Counted from the stretch's first letter, positions 25,074 to 35,068 are shown. The stretch is DNA of 64,000 nt from Sphingomonas gilva (GCF_003515075.1 NZ_QWLV01000001.1:557182-621181), one strand, 5' to 3'. The notes: a model not told the origin generated them from the letters alone. Program-made: numbers and translations.

Positions 25074-26593
25074 CGATCGTCCTCGCGCGGCCAGGCGCGG
25101 ACGATCGCGGGCAGGAACAGGATCGCGGCGAGGCTGACCACGCCCGAGGCGAGGAAGAAGGCGTCCCAGCCGATCCGTTCGACCACCTGCCCGCCGGCGC
25201 CCGCCAGCAGGCGCGGAAGGAGGAAGGCCCAGCCCGACAGAAAGGCGTATTGCGCCCCGGCGAAGCGCGGGTTCACCAGGAGCGAGAGATAGACGACGAA
25301 CACCGCGCCGGCGAGGCCGTTGCCGAACTGATCGGCGGCGGTGGCGACGAACAGCGGCAGCGTGCCGACCGGCTGGTGCGCCAGCCAGACGAAGGCGAAG
25401 TTGCCCAGCGCGGCGGCGAGCGCGCCGATGAGCAGCGTGCGCCCGCGCGGCCAGCGCGCCGCCATCCAGCCGCCGATCCCGACCCCGACCATGCTGGCGA
25501 TGAGCGCGACATAGCTGTCGGCGATGCCGATATCGGTCAGCGAATAGCCGAGCCCCTTGATCATCGGCTTCGACAAATAGAGCGCCAGCACGTCGCCCAT
25601 GCGGTAGATGGCGACGAACGCCATCACGGTGATCGCCGCGTAGCCGTAGCGCCAGAAGAAATCGACATAGGGGCCGATCGCGGTCGAGGTGCGCAACGGA
25701 TTGTCCGCGCGGGCGCGGCGGATGCGCGGCAGCGCCGCCGCCATGGCGACGAAGGGCAGCATCGCGACGGCGAGCACATAGGGCGTGACGTTGGCCGATC
25801 CGTCGAGCCCGACGCCGCTTGCCAGCGCGAGCAGCGCCCAGCCGAGCGCCGCGGTGGCGGCGAGCACCGCCAGCAGGATCGCGAGCGTGGCGGCGAGGCC
25901 GGTGGCGAGCGCCACCGCGCGACCTCCGCCCGCCCCCTCGCCCGGGCGCATCGCGGCGAGGATGGGGAAGGGCAGGAAGGCGGCGATAGCGATGGCGAGA
26001 TAGGCGCCGGTCCAGCCCCAGGCGGGCATGTCGGCGATGACCAGCGCGCCGCTGCCCGCCGCGACCATCGCGGTGCGATAGCCCCACAGGGTCGCCGCGG
26101 CGACCGGCCCCTGCTGTTCGGCGGTGGGGGCGAGCTCGATGCGCCAGGCGTCGGCGGCGACCTCCAGCGTCGTCGTCCAGAAGGCGAGCAGCACCGCGAA
26201 CAGCGCGGTGACGGCGAGGCTGGCGTCCGACGCGGTGAACGCCATCGCCACCATCGCGGTGAAGATGCCGAGCTGCGCCAGCATGATCCAGCCGGGCCGC
26301 TTGCCCCAGAAGCGGCCGAAGCCCGGCACGTCGAACCGGTCGAGCAGCGGCGCCCACAGGAACTTGAGCGTCGGCAGGAGCTGCACCCAGGCGAAAAAGC
26401 CGATGATCGCGAGCGCCACGCCGTGCGCCTGCAGCCGCAGCGCGAGCACGGTCGAGAACATGTAGAAGGGCAGCCCGGCGGAAAAGCCGAGCAGCCCGAA
26501 CAGCAGCATCCTGCGCGTGTTGCCGCCGACCGGCGGGGCGGGGGCATGGCCGTCCGCCGGCATCGCCGCCGCGTCGCCAAGGGGTGGGTTCAT
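25070..26593 (-). CDS. MFS permease, AmpG-like
   Basis: 507 residues, 12 or more hydrophobic segments beginning with RRMLLFGLLGFSAGLPFYMF. The early motif LKFLWAPLLDRFDVPGFGRFWGKRPGW closely resembles AmpG-type anhydromuropeptide permeases, which import GlcNAc-anhydroMurNAc peptides during cell-wall recycling. The coupled serine hydrolase and nearby PBP4 support this. A Pro/Ala-rich N-terminal ~28 residues precedes the first helix; ATG 26563 is an alternative start. No nagZ, amiD or anmK is present in the window. Confidence 0.8.
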   Translation of the reverse strand: MNPPLGDAAAMPADGHAPAPPVGGNTRRMLLFGLLGFSAGLPFYMFSTVLALRLQAHGVALAIIGFFAWVQLLPTLKFLWAPLLDRFDVPGFGRFWGKRPGWIMLAQLGIFTAMVAMAFTASDASLAVTALFAVLLAFWTTTLEVAADAWRIELAPTAEQQGPVAAATLWGYRTAMVAAGSGALVIADMPAWGWTGAYLAIAIAAFLPFPILAAMRPGEGAGGGRAVALATGLAATLAILLAVLAATAALGWALLALASGVGLDGSANVTPYVLAVAMLPFVAMAAALPRIRRARADNPLRTSTAIGPYVDFFWRYGYAAITVMAFVAIYRMGDVLALYLSKPMIKGLGYSLTDIGIADSYVALIASMVGVGIGGWMAARWPRGRTLLIGALAAALGNFAFVWLAHQPVGTLPLFVATAADQFGNGLAGAVFVVYLSLLVNPRFAGAQYAFLSGWAFLLPRLLAGAGGQVVERIGWDAFFLASGVVSLAAILFLPAIVRAWPREDDR

Positions 26594-26809
26594 GCATGCT
26601 CCTGACGCGTTGGCCGGCGCACAGGGTCAGGCCCGGCGCGGCAACAGTCAACCGCCGCGCGCCGGCGACTTTCCCAAAAGCTATGGGTTGTCCAAAGAAA
26701 ATTATAGACAGCCGCCGATAGCCTCTAGCCTTGTGCGACAGATTTGTTGCTTATTGCGCATTCTTCGGACCGCCGAACCGGCGGACGAGGCCTAACGGGG
26801 GGCACGATC

Positions 26810-29791
26810 ATGCGCACATCACTGTCGTTTCGGCGAATTCTGGCAACGGGAAGCGCGCTCGCCGCCCTGTGCGGCGGATCGGCCGCCTTCGCGCAATCGA
26901 CCCCCGAGGAGATCGAGGAGGCGACCGCGCAGGACGCCGACGCCGAGGGCGGGATCATCGTGACGGGATCGCGGATCAGGCGCGATCCCAATGACAGCTC
27001 GCTGCCGCTGCAGATCGTCACGCAGGAGGAACTGCAGCGCAACGCGATCAGCAATCCTGAGCAGCTGCTGATGTTCCTTAGCACCAATGGCACGGGTCCC
27101 GACAACCTCGCGTCCAATTCGGACGTGGTGACGGGGGCGCAGCGCGGCACGAATGGGCTTTCGACGGCCAACTTGCGCGGGCAAGGATCCGCGGCGACCC
27201 TAGTGCTGCTCAATGGCCGCCGTGTCGCGGCGCACGGCCTCAGCGGCTCGGCGGTCGACGTCAACCAGATTCCCTTCTCCGCCGTCGAGCGTGTCGAGGT
27301 GCTGAAGGACGGCGCGTCGGCGATCTACGGCACCGACGCGGTGGGCGGCGTGATCAACTTCATCACGCGCACCGATTTCCAGGGTATCGGCGCAACCGGC
27401 TTCACCGATATCACCGAGCAGGGCGATGGCAACATCTACCGCCTGTCGGGCATCGCCGGCTATGGCGATCTGGACGAAGACGGCTTCAATATCATGGGCG
27501 CCGTCAGCAAGAGCTGGAACCAGATCCTGCGCGGCAGCGACCGCGATTTCGTCAACGGCAACCAGCCCGAGCGCGGGCTTTCGATCGACACGCGCGGCCC
27601 GCCGATCGCAACCGCCTTCGACATCGGCCCCAACACCTTCCTGACACCTCAAGGCACGCTGCTGGGCGGCCTGACGCTCACCGCTCCCAATGGCGCCGAC
27701 GCCACCGGGGGCGGCATCAACATCCTCGATCTTCCGGGCGGGGCGGGCTGCGAGTCGATGGACGGCGGCATGGCCTATGACGAACTGCTCTGGCAGAATC
27801 CCTCCGCCGTCTATGCGTGCGCCTGGGATACGGGGCGCGCGGCGGTGATCCAGCAGCCTATCGAGACGCTGACCTATTACGGCCGCGGAGTCGTCCGCCT
27901 GGGCGGCGGACATGAGATTTCCGCCGAGATCACCGGCTCTGACGCGACCTCGGCGAAGAGCTTCTCCCATAACCAATATTCGGCGAACGCGACCAACCTG
28001 CCGATCGCCTATCCGCTCAACGACCTTACCCGGGAGACCTACAACCAGGTCTTCAACACGATCCGGGCGGCCTTTCCCGATCCGACGGAGCAGGCGGCGC
28101 TGGACGCCCGCTATGGCTTGCCTATCGCGTTCCGGTTCCGCTGCATCGCCTGCGGTCCGCGCGAATATGTGACCAACACCAAGACGCTGCGCGGCGCGCT
28201 CGGCATCGAGGGTCCGCTCTGGTCCGGCTGGGACTATCGCGCCGGCGCCTCCTATGCGCGCAGCGAATCCTCTTCGGTGCTCGGTACGGGCTATCATTAT
28301 CGCGGCGTGCTGACCGCGCCGACCGCCGAGCGCGGGAGGCCCGATCCGCGGGCGCCAACCGCCCCCGGCGCGACCATCCCCGGCATCGTCGGCCTGTTCA
28401 ACGCCGGCATCCTCAATCCGTTCAGCGTCACACAGACGCCCGAGGCGATGGCCGCGCTCGATTCGGTCTCCGCCGAGGGCGTGACTTTGTACGGCGGTCG
28501 CTATGAGGTCAGGCAGTTCGACGCGTCGGTCTCGGGCCCGCTGTTCGGGATCTGGGGCGGCGACGTCCAACTTGCCGCGGGTGTCGACTACCGCGAGGAA
28601 ACCTATGAGTTCAATGGCTCCGACGCCGCGGCCGAGGGTATGCCGGACATCTTCAATGCGGCATTCGACAACATCAACGCGTTGACCCCCAAGGAGCGCA
28701 CCGTGAAGGCCGCCTACGCGGAGGTGCTGATCCCCCTCCTGCCGGAGCTGGAGATCACCGGGGCGGTACGCGTGGATGATTATACCGGCTTCGGGACGAC
28801 CACCAATCCCAAGGTGTCGTTCAAGTTCCGGCCAATCGATGCGGTCATGTTCCGCGGCTCCTATAATACCGGTTTCCGCGTTCCGACGTTCAACCAGATA
28901 TTCAATGGCCGCACCATATCGATCACCAACACGGGTGCGCGAATCGCCGATCCGGAAACCTGCAGCGAGCCGACCAATCCCAATCCCGCTGAAGCCGGCT
29001 GCGAACTGATCACGCCGGACACCGTTACGGGCGGCAACCCGGAGCTCGGGCCGGAGACGGCCGAACAATTCAGCCTGGGCGTCGTGTTCCAGCCATCGAA
29101 CAATTTCACCGCGTCGGTCGATTGGTGGTCTATCAATGTCGACAACACCATCCAGGAGCTGACTTTCCGGCAACTCCTGGAAAACTACAATCTGTTCCCG
29201 GAGCGTTTCATTCGTAACTCGGCGGGCGAGCTGGTCGAGATAGATGCGACATGGGCCAATGCCGGCGCGCGGCGCACCCAAGGCCTCGAAGTGTCCGTTC
29301 GCGGCGGGATCGATGCGCTCGGTGGGCGTTTCTCCGGCGGTCTCGACGGTACGTATCTCCTCAAAAAGAGAGAGAAGCTGACGCAGGACGCGCCGTTCAG
29401 CGACAGCCTGATCGGCGTGTTCACCTTCACCGGCGATCTAGGCCTCAGGTGGAAGCACAATGCGTTCGTCAGCTATTCGAACGACGATTGGAGCATTTCG
29501 CTCTCGCAGCTGTTCCGCAACGGTTACGAGAACTACGCGATATCGGACGTCGGAAGGGAGCGGCCGGACTATAACGAGCGGGTTGACGATTATGTCACCT
29601 ACAACCTCTCGGTCGGCTTCAACGCGCTCGACCATCTGCGCCTGACCTTCGGCGTGAAGAATATCTTCGACACCGATCCGCCCTTCGCCATCACCTATGA
29701 CGGCCTGTCGGGCGCGGGCGGCAGCTGGGAGCCGCGCGTCGCCGATCCGCGCGGGCGGGCGTTCACCTTCCTGGCGGACGTGAAGTTCTAG
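26810..29791 (+). CDS. TonB-dependent receptor
   Basis: 993 residues from ATG 26810 (GGGGGG upstream); the open frame extends to 26744. A signal peptide ends near AAFAQ, followed by a TonB-box-like EGGIIVTGSRIRR, a plug (RGQGSAATLVLLNGRR, VLKDGASAIYGTDAVGG) and a long barrel ending LADVKF. No STN domain, so it does not signal through FecR. The Asp/Asn-rich loops and Cys pairs (ESMDGG..., RFRCIACGPRE) are typical of the large sphingomonad receptors often linked to peptide use. It faces the AmpG-like gene divergently, suggesting outer-membrane entry for wall-derived peptides; this is inference. Confidence 0.9.
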   Translation: MRTSLSFRRILATGSALAALCGGSAAFAQSTPEEIEEATAQDADAEGGIIVTGSRIRRDPNDSSLPLQIVTQEELQRNAISNPEQLLMFLSTNGTGPDNLASNSDVVTGAQRGTNGLSTANLRGQGSAATLVLLNGRRVAAHGLSGSAVDVNQIPFSAVERVEVLKDGASAIYGTDAVGGVINFITRTDFQGIGATGFTDITEQGDGNIYRLSGIAGYGDLDEDGFNIMGAVSKSWNQILRGSDRDFVNGNQPERGLSIDTRGPPIATAFDIGPNTFLTPQGTLLGGLTLTAPNGADATGGGINILDLPGGAGCESMDGGMAYDELLWQNPSAVYACAWDTGRAAVIQQPIETLTYYGRGVVRLGGGHEISAEITGSDATSAKSFSHNQYSANATNLPIAYPLNDLTRETYNQVFNTIRAAFPDPTEQAALDARYGLPIAFRFRCIACGPREYVTNTKTLRGALGIEGPLWSGWDYRAGASYARSESSSVLGTGYHYRGVLTAPTAERGRPDPRAPTAPGATIPGIVGLFNAGILNPFSVTQTPEAMAALDSVSAEGVTLYGGRYEVRQFDASVSGPLFGIWGGDVQLAAGVDYREETYEFNGSDAAAEGMPDIFNAAFDNINALTPKERTVKAAYAEVLIPLLPELEITGAVRVDDYTGFGTTTNPKVSFKFRPIDAVMFRGSYNTGFRVPTFNQIFNGRTISITNTGARIADPETCSEPTNPNPAEAGCELITPDTVTGGNPELGPETAEQFSLGVVFQPSNNFTASVDWWSINVDNTIQELTFRQLLENYNLFPERFIRNSAGELVEIDATWANAGARRTQGLEVSVRGGIDALGGRFSGGLDGTYLLKKREKLTQDAPFSDSLIGVFTFTGDLGLRWKHNAFVSYSNDDWSISLSQLFRNGYENYAISDVGRERPDYNERVDDYVTYNLSVGFNALDHLRLTFGVKNIFDTDPPFAITYDGLSGAGGSWEPRVADPRGRAFTFLADVKF

Positions 29792-29798
29792 TATTCGC

Positions 29799-30986
29799 TC
29801 AGCGACCGAGGTTCGCCGCGAGGCGTTCCTCGATCAGCGTATAGGCCGACCTGCCCCTGGGCGGGTCGGCCCCGTTGCTTGTGGCGAAGAAGGCGATGCC
29901 GGTGCGTGTCTTCGGATCGATCCACAGACCGGAGCGGAGGCCGTAGGCGCTGCCGGCGTGGCCGGCCATCGCGCGGCCGGCGAACAGGTCGTCGTTGCAG
30001 CCCTTCACCGGCACCGGCAGGCTCTGGGAGGCGAGGCCATAGGCGCAGTAGAAGCCCTGATCGGTCTCGCCATTGCCGCCGTCGAAACGCCAGGCGGGGG
30101 AGAGGATCGCGTCGATGCTCGCTTCGCTCAGGAAGCGCTCGCCGTCGTGCACGCCGCGGTTGACGAGCAGCCGGCCGATCGTCGCGAGCCCGCGCGCCGA
30201 GATGCGCAGGCCGCCCTGCGGCGAGAATAGCCCGCCATTGGTTCCGGGGACGTAGCCGGCCAGATCGCAGCCGCCGGCCGGAGTCGAATAGACCGGGCAG
30301 GGCGGCCGACGCCCGCCGAGGTCGTCGAGCCGGACGCTGCCGTCGGTATCGTAGAGCACCACCGCGCGCGCGACCGCCGCGTCGCTGCACATCGTCCAGT
30401 TGAAGCAGGCGTCCAGCCCAAGCGGCGCGATCGCCTGGGCGTGGATCAGCCGGTCGAAACGCTCGCCGGTCGCCTTCTCCATCACCGTCGCGATCACCGG
30501 GAAGTTGATGTTGGCGTAGCGGAAATAGCTGCCGGGCGGGTGCTGTGCGTCGAAGCTGGCGGGATCGCGCATCCGGTCGCGCACCGTCTGGCCGATGGGA
30601 ATGATATAGGCCTCGCCGTCGTCCTTCAGGCTGGACCGGTGGGAGAGCAGCAGCCGGAGCGTGATCGGCTTGTCGGGGAAGGCGGGGTTGCGCAGGGACC
30701 AGCCGAGCTTTTCGGAAACGTCCTCGTCGAGATCGAGCCGTCCCGCTTCGACCAGGCGCATCACGCCGAGCGCCACGACGAGCTTTGAGATCGAGGCGAC
30801 GCGCACCGGATCGTCGATGGTCAGCGCGCGGGCGGCGGCGCGATCGGCCTGCCCAGTCGCGCCGCTCTCCCGCACCGTCTGGGCGTCGAAGGCCGCCCAG
30901 GCGGTGGCGACGCCCGCGGGCGGCGGTGGCGACCGTTCAACCGGCGCGCAGGCGGCGAGGCCAAGGACGGGCAACAAATAACGCAT
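29799..30986 (-). CDS. Beta-lactamase-fold serine hydrolase, predicted lipoprotein
   Basis: 395 residues. The N-terminus has a lipobox (VLGLAAC, Cys13), so it is likely tethered to a membrane facing the periplasm. SxxK is S65-I-S-K68 (VASISKLVVAL), YxN is YAN in YFRYANINFPV, and the third motif is HAG in MAGHAGSAYGL. Family members include D-Ala carboxypeptidases, esterases and D-aminopeptidases. It converges with the TonB receptor gene (stops 8 bp apart) and is a second such hydrolase in this neighbourhood. Confidence 0.85.
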   Translation of the reverse strand: MRYLLPVLGLAACAPVERSPPPPAGVATAWAAFDAQTVRESGATGQADRAAARALTIDDPVRVASISKLVVALGVMRLVEAGRLDLDEDVSEKLGWSLRNPAFPDKPITLRLLLSHRSSLKDDGEAYIIPIGQTVRDRMRDPASFDAQHPPGSYFRYANINFPVIATVMEKATGERFDRLIHAQAIAPLGLDACFNWTMCSDAAVARAVVLYDTDGSVRLDDLGGRRPPCPVYSTPAGGCDLAGYVPGTNGGLFSPQGGLRISARGLATIGRLLVNRGVHDGERFLSEASIDAILSPAWRFDGGNGETDQGFYCAYGLASQSLPVPVKGCNDDLFAGRAMAGHAGSAYGLRSGLWIDPKTRTGIAFFATSNGADPPRGRSAYTLIEERLAANLGR

Positions 30987-31090
30987 GGCAGACTCCCCCG
31001 CGAGATGTCCGCGGCGATACCAAGATCGGCCGCCGACGCAAAATGGCCGGCGGTTGCGCCAGGCGGCTTAGCTTGCCATGTGCCGGGGCC

Positions 31091-31831
31091 ATGGCCGCCG
31101 ATCGACCCCGCCCGCCCGCCGACCTGCTGACCGGCGCAGCGCTCTTCCTCGATTTCGACGGGACGCTGGTCGAGCTGGCCGAGAGCCCCGACGCGGTGGC
31201 GGTGGACGCGCGCCTGCGCGCCTTGCTCCACCGGCTTTCCCGCCTGCTGGACGGAAGGATCGCGATCATCTCCGGCCGGCCGGTCGACGGCGTCCATGCG
31301 CTGATCGGGGACGCCTCGCTCGCGGTCGCCGGCAGCCATGGGCTGGAGATACGCTGGCCCGACGGGCGGATCGACGTGCCGGAACGACCCGAGGGGTTTT
31401 CGCGTATTGTGACGCAGATGCAGCATTTCGCCAACAGCCGCCCCGGCGTGATAGTCGAGGAAAAACCCTTCGGCGCGGCGCTCCACTACCGCAACCGTCC
31501 CGAGGCGATGGCCGAGAGCCATGCGCTGGCGGCGGCGATCGCCGAGGGAGACGGCCATTATCTGCAGCACGGCAAGATGATGGTCGAGGTGCGGCTGGGC
31601 GGCGCGGACAAGGGATCGGCGCTGAAGACGCTGATGGAGGCGCCCGAGATGGCGGGCGCCCGCCCGGTCTTCATCGGTGACGACGTGACCGACGAGCCGG
31701 CGATGGCCGCGGCCGCGGCGCTGGGCGGGGCGGGCGTCCTGGTCGGCGATGCGCGCGATACCGCGGCGATCTACCGCCTGCCCGATGTCGCCGCGGCGCT
31801 CGCCTGGCTCGACGCGGCGTGCCCGGCATGA
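31091..31831 (+). CDS. otsB: Trehalose-6-phosphate phosphatase
   Basis: 246 residues, cytoplasmic HAD-superfamily phosphatase. Motif I is FLDFDGTLVEL (nucleophile Asp21), followed by the ISGRPVDGVH and AGSHGLEIRW segments typical of OtsB and the final acidic motif FIGDDVTDEPAM. It releases trehalose from the OtsA product. ATG 31091 is chosen; the frame stays open upstream. It overlaps the GH15 gene as ATGA, and with otsA forms a three-gene trehalose operon. Confidence 0.93.
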   Translation: MAADRPRPPADLLTGAALFLDFDGTLVELAESPDAVAVDARLRALLHRLSRLLDGRIAIISGRPVDGVHALIGDASLAVAGSHGLEIRWPDGRIDVPERPEGFSRIVTQMQHFANSRPGVIVEEKPFGAALHYRNRPEAMAESHALAAAIAEGDGHYLQHGKMMVEVRLGGADKGSALKTLMEAPEMAGARPVFIGDDVTDEPAMAAAAALGGAGVLVGDARDTAAIYRLPDVAAALAWLDAACPA

Positions 31832-33609
31832 CCGACCTCGATCTCTGGCCGATCGGCAATTGCCAGGTCAGCGCGCTGGTCGACCGCGCCGGCCGCTTCG
31901 TCTGGGGCTGCGTGCCGCGCGTCGACGGCGATCCCTTGTTCTCCGCGCTGCTGGGCGGCGATGCGCCTGATGCGGGCTATTGGGCGATCGACCTGGAGGA
32001 CGGCGTGAGCGTGGAGCAGACCTATCGCCGCAACACGCCGATCCTGGTCAGCCGCCACACCGATGCGGCCGGGAACGCGATCGAGGTGATCGACTTCTGC
32101 CCGCGCTTCCAGCGTTCGGGGCGGAGCTATCGGCCGGTCGCCTTCGCGCGGATCGTCCGCCCGATCGCCGGATCCCCGCGCATACGCGTGCGGCTGCGGC
32201 CGACCTGCGGCTGGGGCGGCGGATGCAAGAGCCGGTCGGGCGGATCGAACCATGTCCGCTTCCTGCTCGACGACATGTCGATGCGGCTGTCGACCACCGC
32301 GCCGATCGGTATGGTGGCGGAGGAGCGCGCGTTCCGCCTCGAACGCCCGCTCCACTTCTTCCTCGGGCCGGACGAGAGCTTTTCCGGCGACATCGCCGCG
32401 ACGCTCGACCACATGCTCGGCGAGACCGCGCTCGAATGGCAGGAATGGGTGCGCGGGCTCGCCATCCCGCTCGAATGGCAGGAGCCGGTGATCCGATCGG
32501 CGATCACCCTGAAGCTGTGCCAGCATGAGGAGACCGGCGCGATCGTCGCCGCGCTGACCACCTCGATCCCAGAACATGCCGGTTCGCAGCGCAACTGGGA
32601 CTATCGCTACTGCTGGATCCGCGACGCCTATTACACGGTGCAGGCGCTCAATCGGCTGGGCGCGCTCGACGTGCTGGAGGGCTATCTCGGCTATCTTCGC
32701 AACATCGTCGACGAGGCGAAGGGCGGGCATATCCAGCCGCTTTACGGCGTGCTGGGCGAGGCGGTGCTGGAGGAACGCGTCGCGGCCGACCTGGCGGGCT
32801 ATCGCGGCATGGGGCCGGTGCGCGTCGGCAACCAGGCCTATGAGCAGGTGCAGCACGACGCCTACGGCCAGATCGTGCTGTGCAGCGTCCATGCGTTCTT
32901 CGACCAGCGGCTGTTCCGCATCGCCGGCATGGAGGATTTCGAGGCGCTGGAGCGCGTCGGCGAGCGCGCCTGGGCGAATCACGACCAGCCCGATGCCGGG
33001 CTGTGGGAGCTGCGCACGCGGCAGAGCGTCCACACCTATTCGAGCGCGATGTGCTGGGCGGCGTGCGACCGGCTGGCCAATGCGGCGCACGTCCTGGGCC
33101 TGCCCGGCCGGCGCGATTTCTGGCAGGACCGCGCGGACCGCATCCGCGACGCGATCATCGAGCGGGCCTGGCGGGCGGACAGCAACCGCATGTCCGCCAC
33201 CTTTTCCGGCGACGATCTCGACGCCAGCCTGATCCAGCTGCTGGACCTGAGGTTCCAGTCGCCTGACGATCCCAAGTTCCGCGGCACGCTGGCGGCGGTG
33301 GAGGAGGGGCTGCGGCGCGGATCGCACATGCTGCGCTACGCGACCGAGGACGATTTCGGCCTGCCCGAGACGGCGTTCAACGTCTGCACCTTCTGGCTGA
33401 TCGAGGCGCTGCACGCAACCGGGCGGACCGAGGACGGGCGCCAGCTGTTCGAGGAGATGCTGAGCAGGCGTACCGCGGCCGGGCTGCTGTCCGAGGATAT
33501 CGACCCGGTCACCGGCGAGCTGTGGGGCAACTATCCGCAGACCTATTCGCTTGTCGGCATCATCAACTGCGCAGCGATGCTGAGCAAACCCTGGAGTTCG
33601 ATCCGCTGA
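31828..33609 (+). CDS. Glycoside hydrolase family 15 protein
   Basis: 593 residues from ATG 31828, which overlaps the otsB stop. An N-terminal beta-sandwich is followed by an (alpha/alpha)6 barrel with the GH15 signature NWDYRYCWIRDAYYTVQAL and the later ENDFGLPE-like acidic segment ATEDDFGLPETAFNVCTFW. Bacterial GH15 enzymes placed between otsB and otsA include trehalases and glucoamylase-like enzymes; trehalose turnover is therefore likely here. No signal peptide, so cytoplasmic. Confidence 0.9.
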   Translation: MTDLDLWPIGNCQVSALVDRAGRFVWGCVPRVDGDPLFSALLGGDAPDAGYWAIDLEDGVSVEQTYRRNTPILVSRHTDAAGNAIEVIDFCPRFQRSGRSYRPVAFARIVRPIAGSPRIRVRLRPTCGWGGGCKSRSGGSNHVRFLLDDMSMRLSTTAPIGMVAEERAFRLERPLHFFLGPDESFSGDIAATLDHMLGETALEWQEWVRGLAIPLEWQEPVIRSAITLKLCQHEETGAIVAALTTSIPEHAGSQRNWDYRYCWIRDAYYTVQALNRLGALDVLEGYLGYLRNIVDEAKGGHIQPLYGVLGEAVLEERVAADLAGYRGMGPVRVGNQAYEQVQHDAYGQIVLCSVHAFFDQRLFRIAGMEDFEALERVGERAWANHDQPDAGLWELRTRQSVHTYSSAMCWAACDRLANAAHVLGLPGRRDFWQDRADRIRDAIIERAWRADSNRMSATFSGDDLDASLIQLLDLRFQSPDDPKFRGTLAAVEEGLRRGSHMLRYATEDDFGLPETAFNVCTFWLIEALHATGRTEDGRQLFEEMLSRRTAAGLLSEDIDPVTGELWGNYPQTYSLVGIINCAAMLSKPWSSIR

Positions 33610-34985
33610 GCCGCCTTATCGTCATATCCAACCGCGTTTCGGCGCCCACCGCCAACAGCGGCGGCGCGCAAGGGGGGCTGGCGGTCGCGCTGACCGCGGC
33701 GCTCAAGGAGAATGCGGGCATCTGGTTCGGCTGGTCGGGGGAGACCGGCCCCAACCACGAACTGCGCTTCGCCACCTATGACGGCGTCACCTCCGCCACC
33801 ACCGATCTTTCGGCGCAGGATATCGAGGAATATTATGACGGCTACGCCAACCGGACGCTGTGGCCGCTGTTCCACTACCGGCTGGACCTGACCGAGTTCG
33901 AGCGCGAGTTCCAGGGCGGGTACGAGCGCGTCAACCGCGCCTTCGCCGATATCGTCAGCCCGCATCTGGAAGGGGACGACCTCGTCTGGGTGCACGACTA
34001 TCACCTGATCCCATTGGGCTGGCTGCTGCGCCAGCACGGGCACGCCAACCGGATGGGGTTCTTCCTCCACATCCCCTGGCCGCCGACGCGGCTGCTGGTG
34101 GCGCTGCCCGACCACCGGCGGCTGGTCGAATCGCTGTTCGCCTATGACGTGGTGGGCTTCCAGACCGAGGAATGGCTCGAATCCTTTCGCCACTACGTCA
34201 CCCACGAGATGGACGGGACGCTTGGCCCCGATGACGAGATCACCCTGGGCGCGCGCACCATCCGCGCGATCGCCTGCCCGATCGGCGTCGACGCCAAGGA
34301 GTTCATCGCCGCGGCGAACGGCAAGGCGGCGAAATCGGCGCAGATGCGGATGCTCGAAAGCGGGGTGGGGCGCAGCCTGATCGTCGGCGTCGACCGGCTC
34401 GATTATTCCAAGGGGCTGGAGGAGCGCTTCGCCGGCTATGAGCGCTTCCTGCAGAAGAATCCCGACCGGCGCGCCTTGGTCTATATGCTGCAGATCGCGC
34501 CGCCTTCGAGAAGCGCGGTCAAGAGCTATCGCGACATCCGCGAGCATCTCGACGCGATGTCGGGGCGGATCAACGGCGAATACGCCAATATCGACTGGGT
34601 GCCGATCCGCTACGTCAACCAGGGCTATGGCCGCGACGTGCTGGCGGGCGTGTACCGCGCCGCGCGGATCGGGCTGGTGACGCCGCTTCGGGACGGGATG
34701 AACCTGGTCGCGAAGGAATATGTCGCGGCGCAGGATCCCTATGATCCTGGCGTGCTGATCCTGTCGCGCTTCGCAGGGGCCGCGGCGCAGCTGCCCGAGG
34801 CGTTGCTGATAAACCCCTACAGCGCCGACGACATCGCCGACGCGATCGACCGCGCGCTGCGCATGCCGCGCGCCGAACGCCGCGAGCGCTGGCAGGCGAT
34901 GTTCGACAATGTCCGGACGCAGGACGTGATCTGGTGGCGCCGGCGCTTCACCGATGCGCTGCAGGCGGCGGCGCTGGAGGCGTAG
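33522..34985 (+). CDS. otsA: Alpha,alpha-trehalose-phosphate synthase
   Basis: GT20 enzyme joining UDP-glucose and glucose-6-phosphate. Motifs: SRLIVISNRV at the N-terminus, VWVHDYHLIPL, FFLHIPWPPTR, VDRLDYSKGLEERF and LRDGMNLVAKEYVA. Start problem: the only standard start is GTG 33522, deep inside the GH15 gene, giving a 28-residue leader with no OtsA similarity. Family similarity starts at LSRLIVIS, where CTG 33606 overlaps the GH15 stop (CTGA) with GGAG about 10 nt upstream. A CTG start is therefore a real possibility. About 459 residues from there is normal for OtsA. Confidence 0.92.
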   Translation: MGQLSADLFACRHHQLRSDAEQTLEFDPLSRLIVISNRVSAPTANSGGAQGGLAVALTAALKENAGIWFGWSGETGPNHELRFATYDGVTSATTDLSAQDIEEYYDGYANRTLWPLFHYRLDLTEFEREFQGGYERVNRAFADIVSPHLEGDDLVWVHDYHLIPLGWLLRQHGHANRMGFFLHIPWPPTRLLVALPDHRRLVESLFAYDVVGFQTEEWLESFRHYVTHEMDGTLGPDDEITLGARTIRAIACPIGVDAKEFIAAANGKAAKSAQMRMLESGVGRSLIVGVDRLDYSKGLEERFAGYERFLQKNPDRRALVYMLQIAPPSRSAVKSYRDIREHLDAMSGRINGEYANIDWVPIRYVNQGYGRDVLAGVYRAARIGLVTPLRDGMNLVAKEYVAAQDPYDPGVLILSRFAGAAAQLPEALLINPYSADDIADAIDRALRMPRAERRERWQAMFDNVRTQDVIWWRRRFTDALQAAALEA

Positions 34986-34986
34986 G

Positions 34987-35028
34987 AAAAAAAGTGGCGC
35001 CGGCATGCAGGAGGAGCGAGCCGGCGCC
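34987..35028 (-). terminator. Rho-independent terminator
   Basis: Stem GGCGCCGGC (34996-35004) / GCCGGCGCC (35020-35028). On the minus strand it is followed by seven T (A-tract 34987-34993), so it ends the leftward gene 35069-35878. It may also help stop transcription from otsA. Confidence 0.85.
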
Positions 35029-35068
35029 GAGTGCGGGGTGAAGTTCGGGTCACCCCGATGTCGTGAGG

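Noticed and set aside
24066..26651. One 861-residue leftward protein
   Set aside because: Its N-terminal two thirds is an out-of-frame reading of the AmpG-like permease. Only the last 335 residues from GTG 25073 form a real serine hydrolase.
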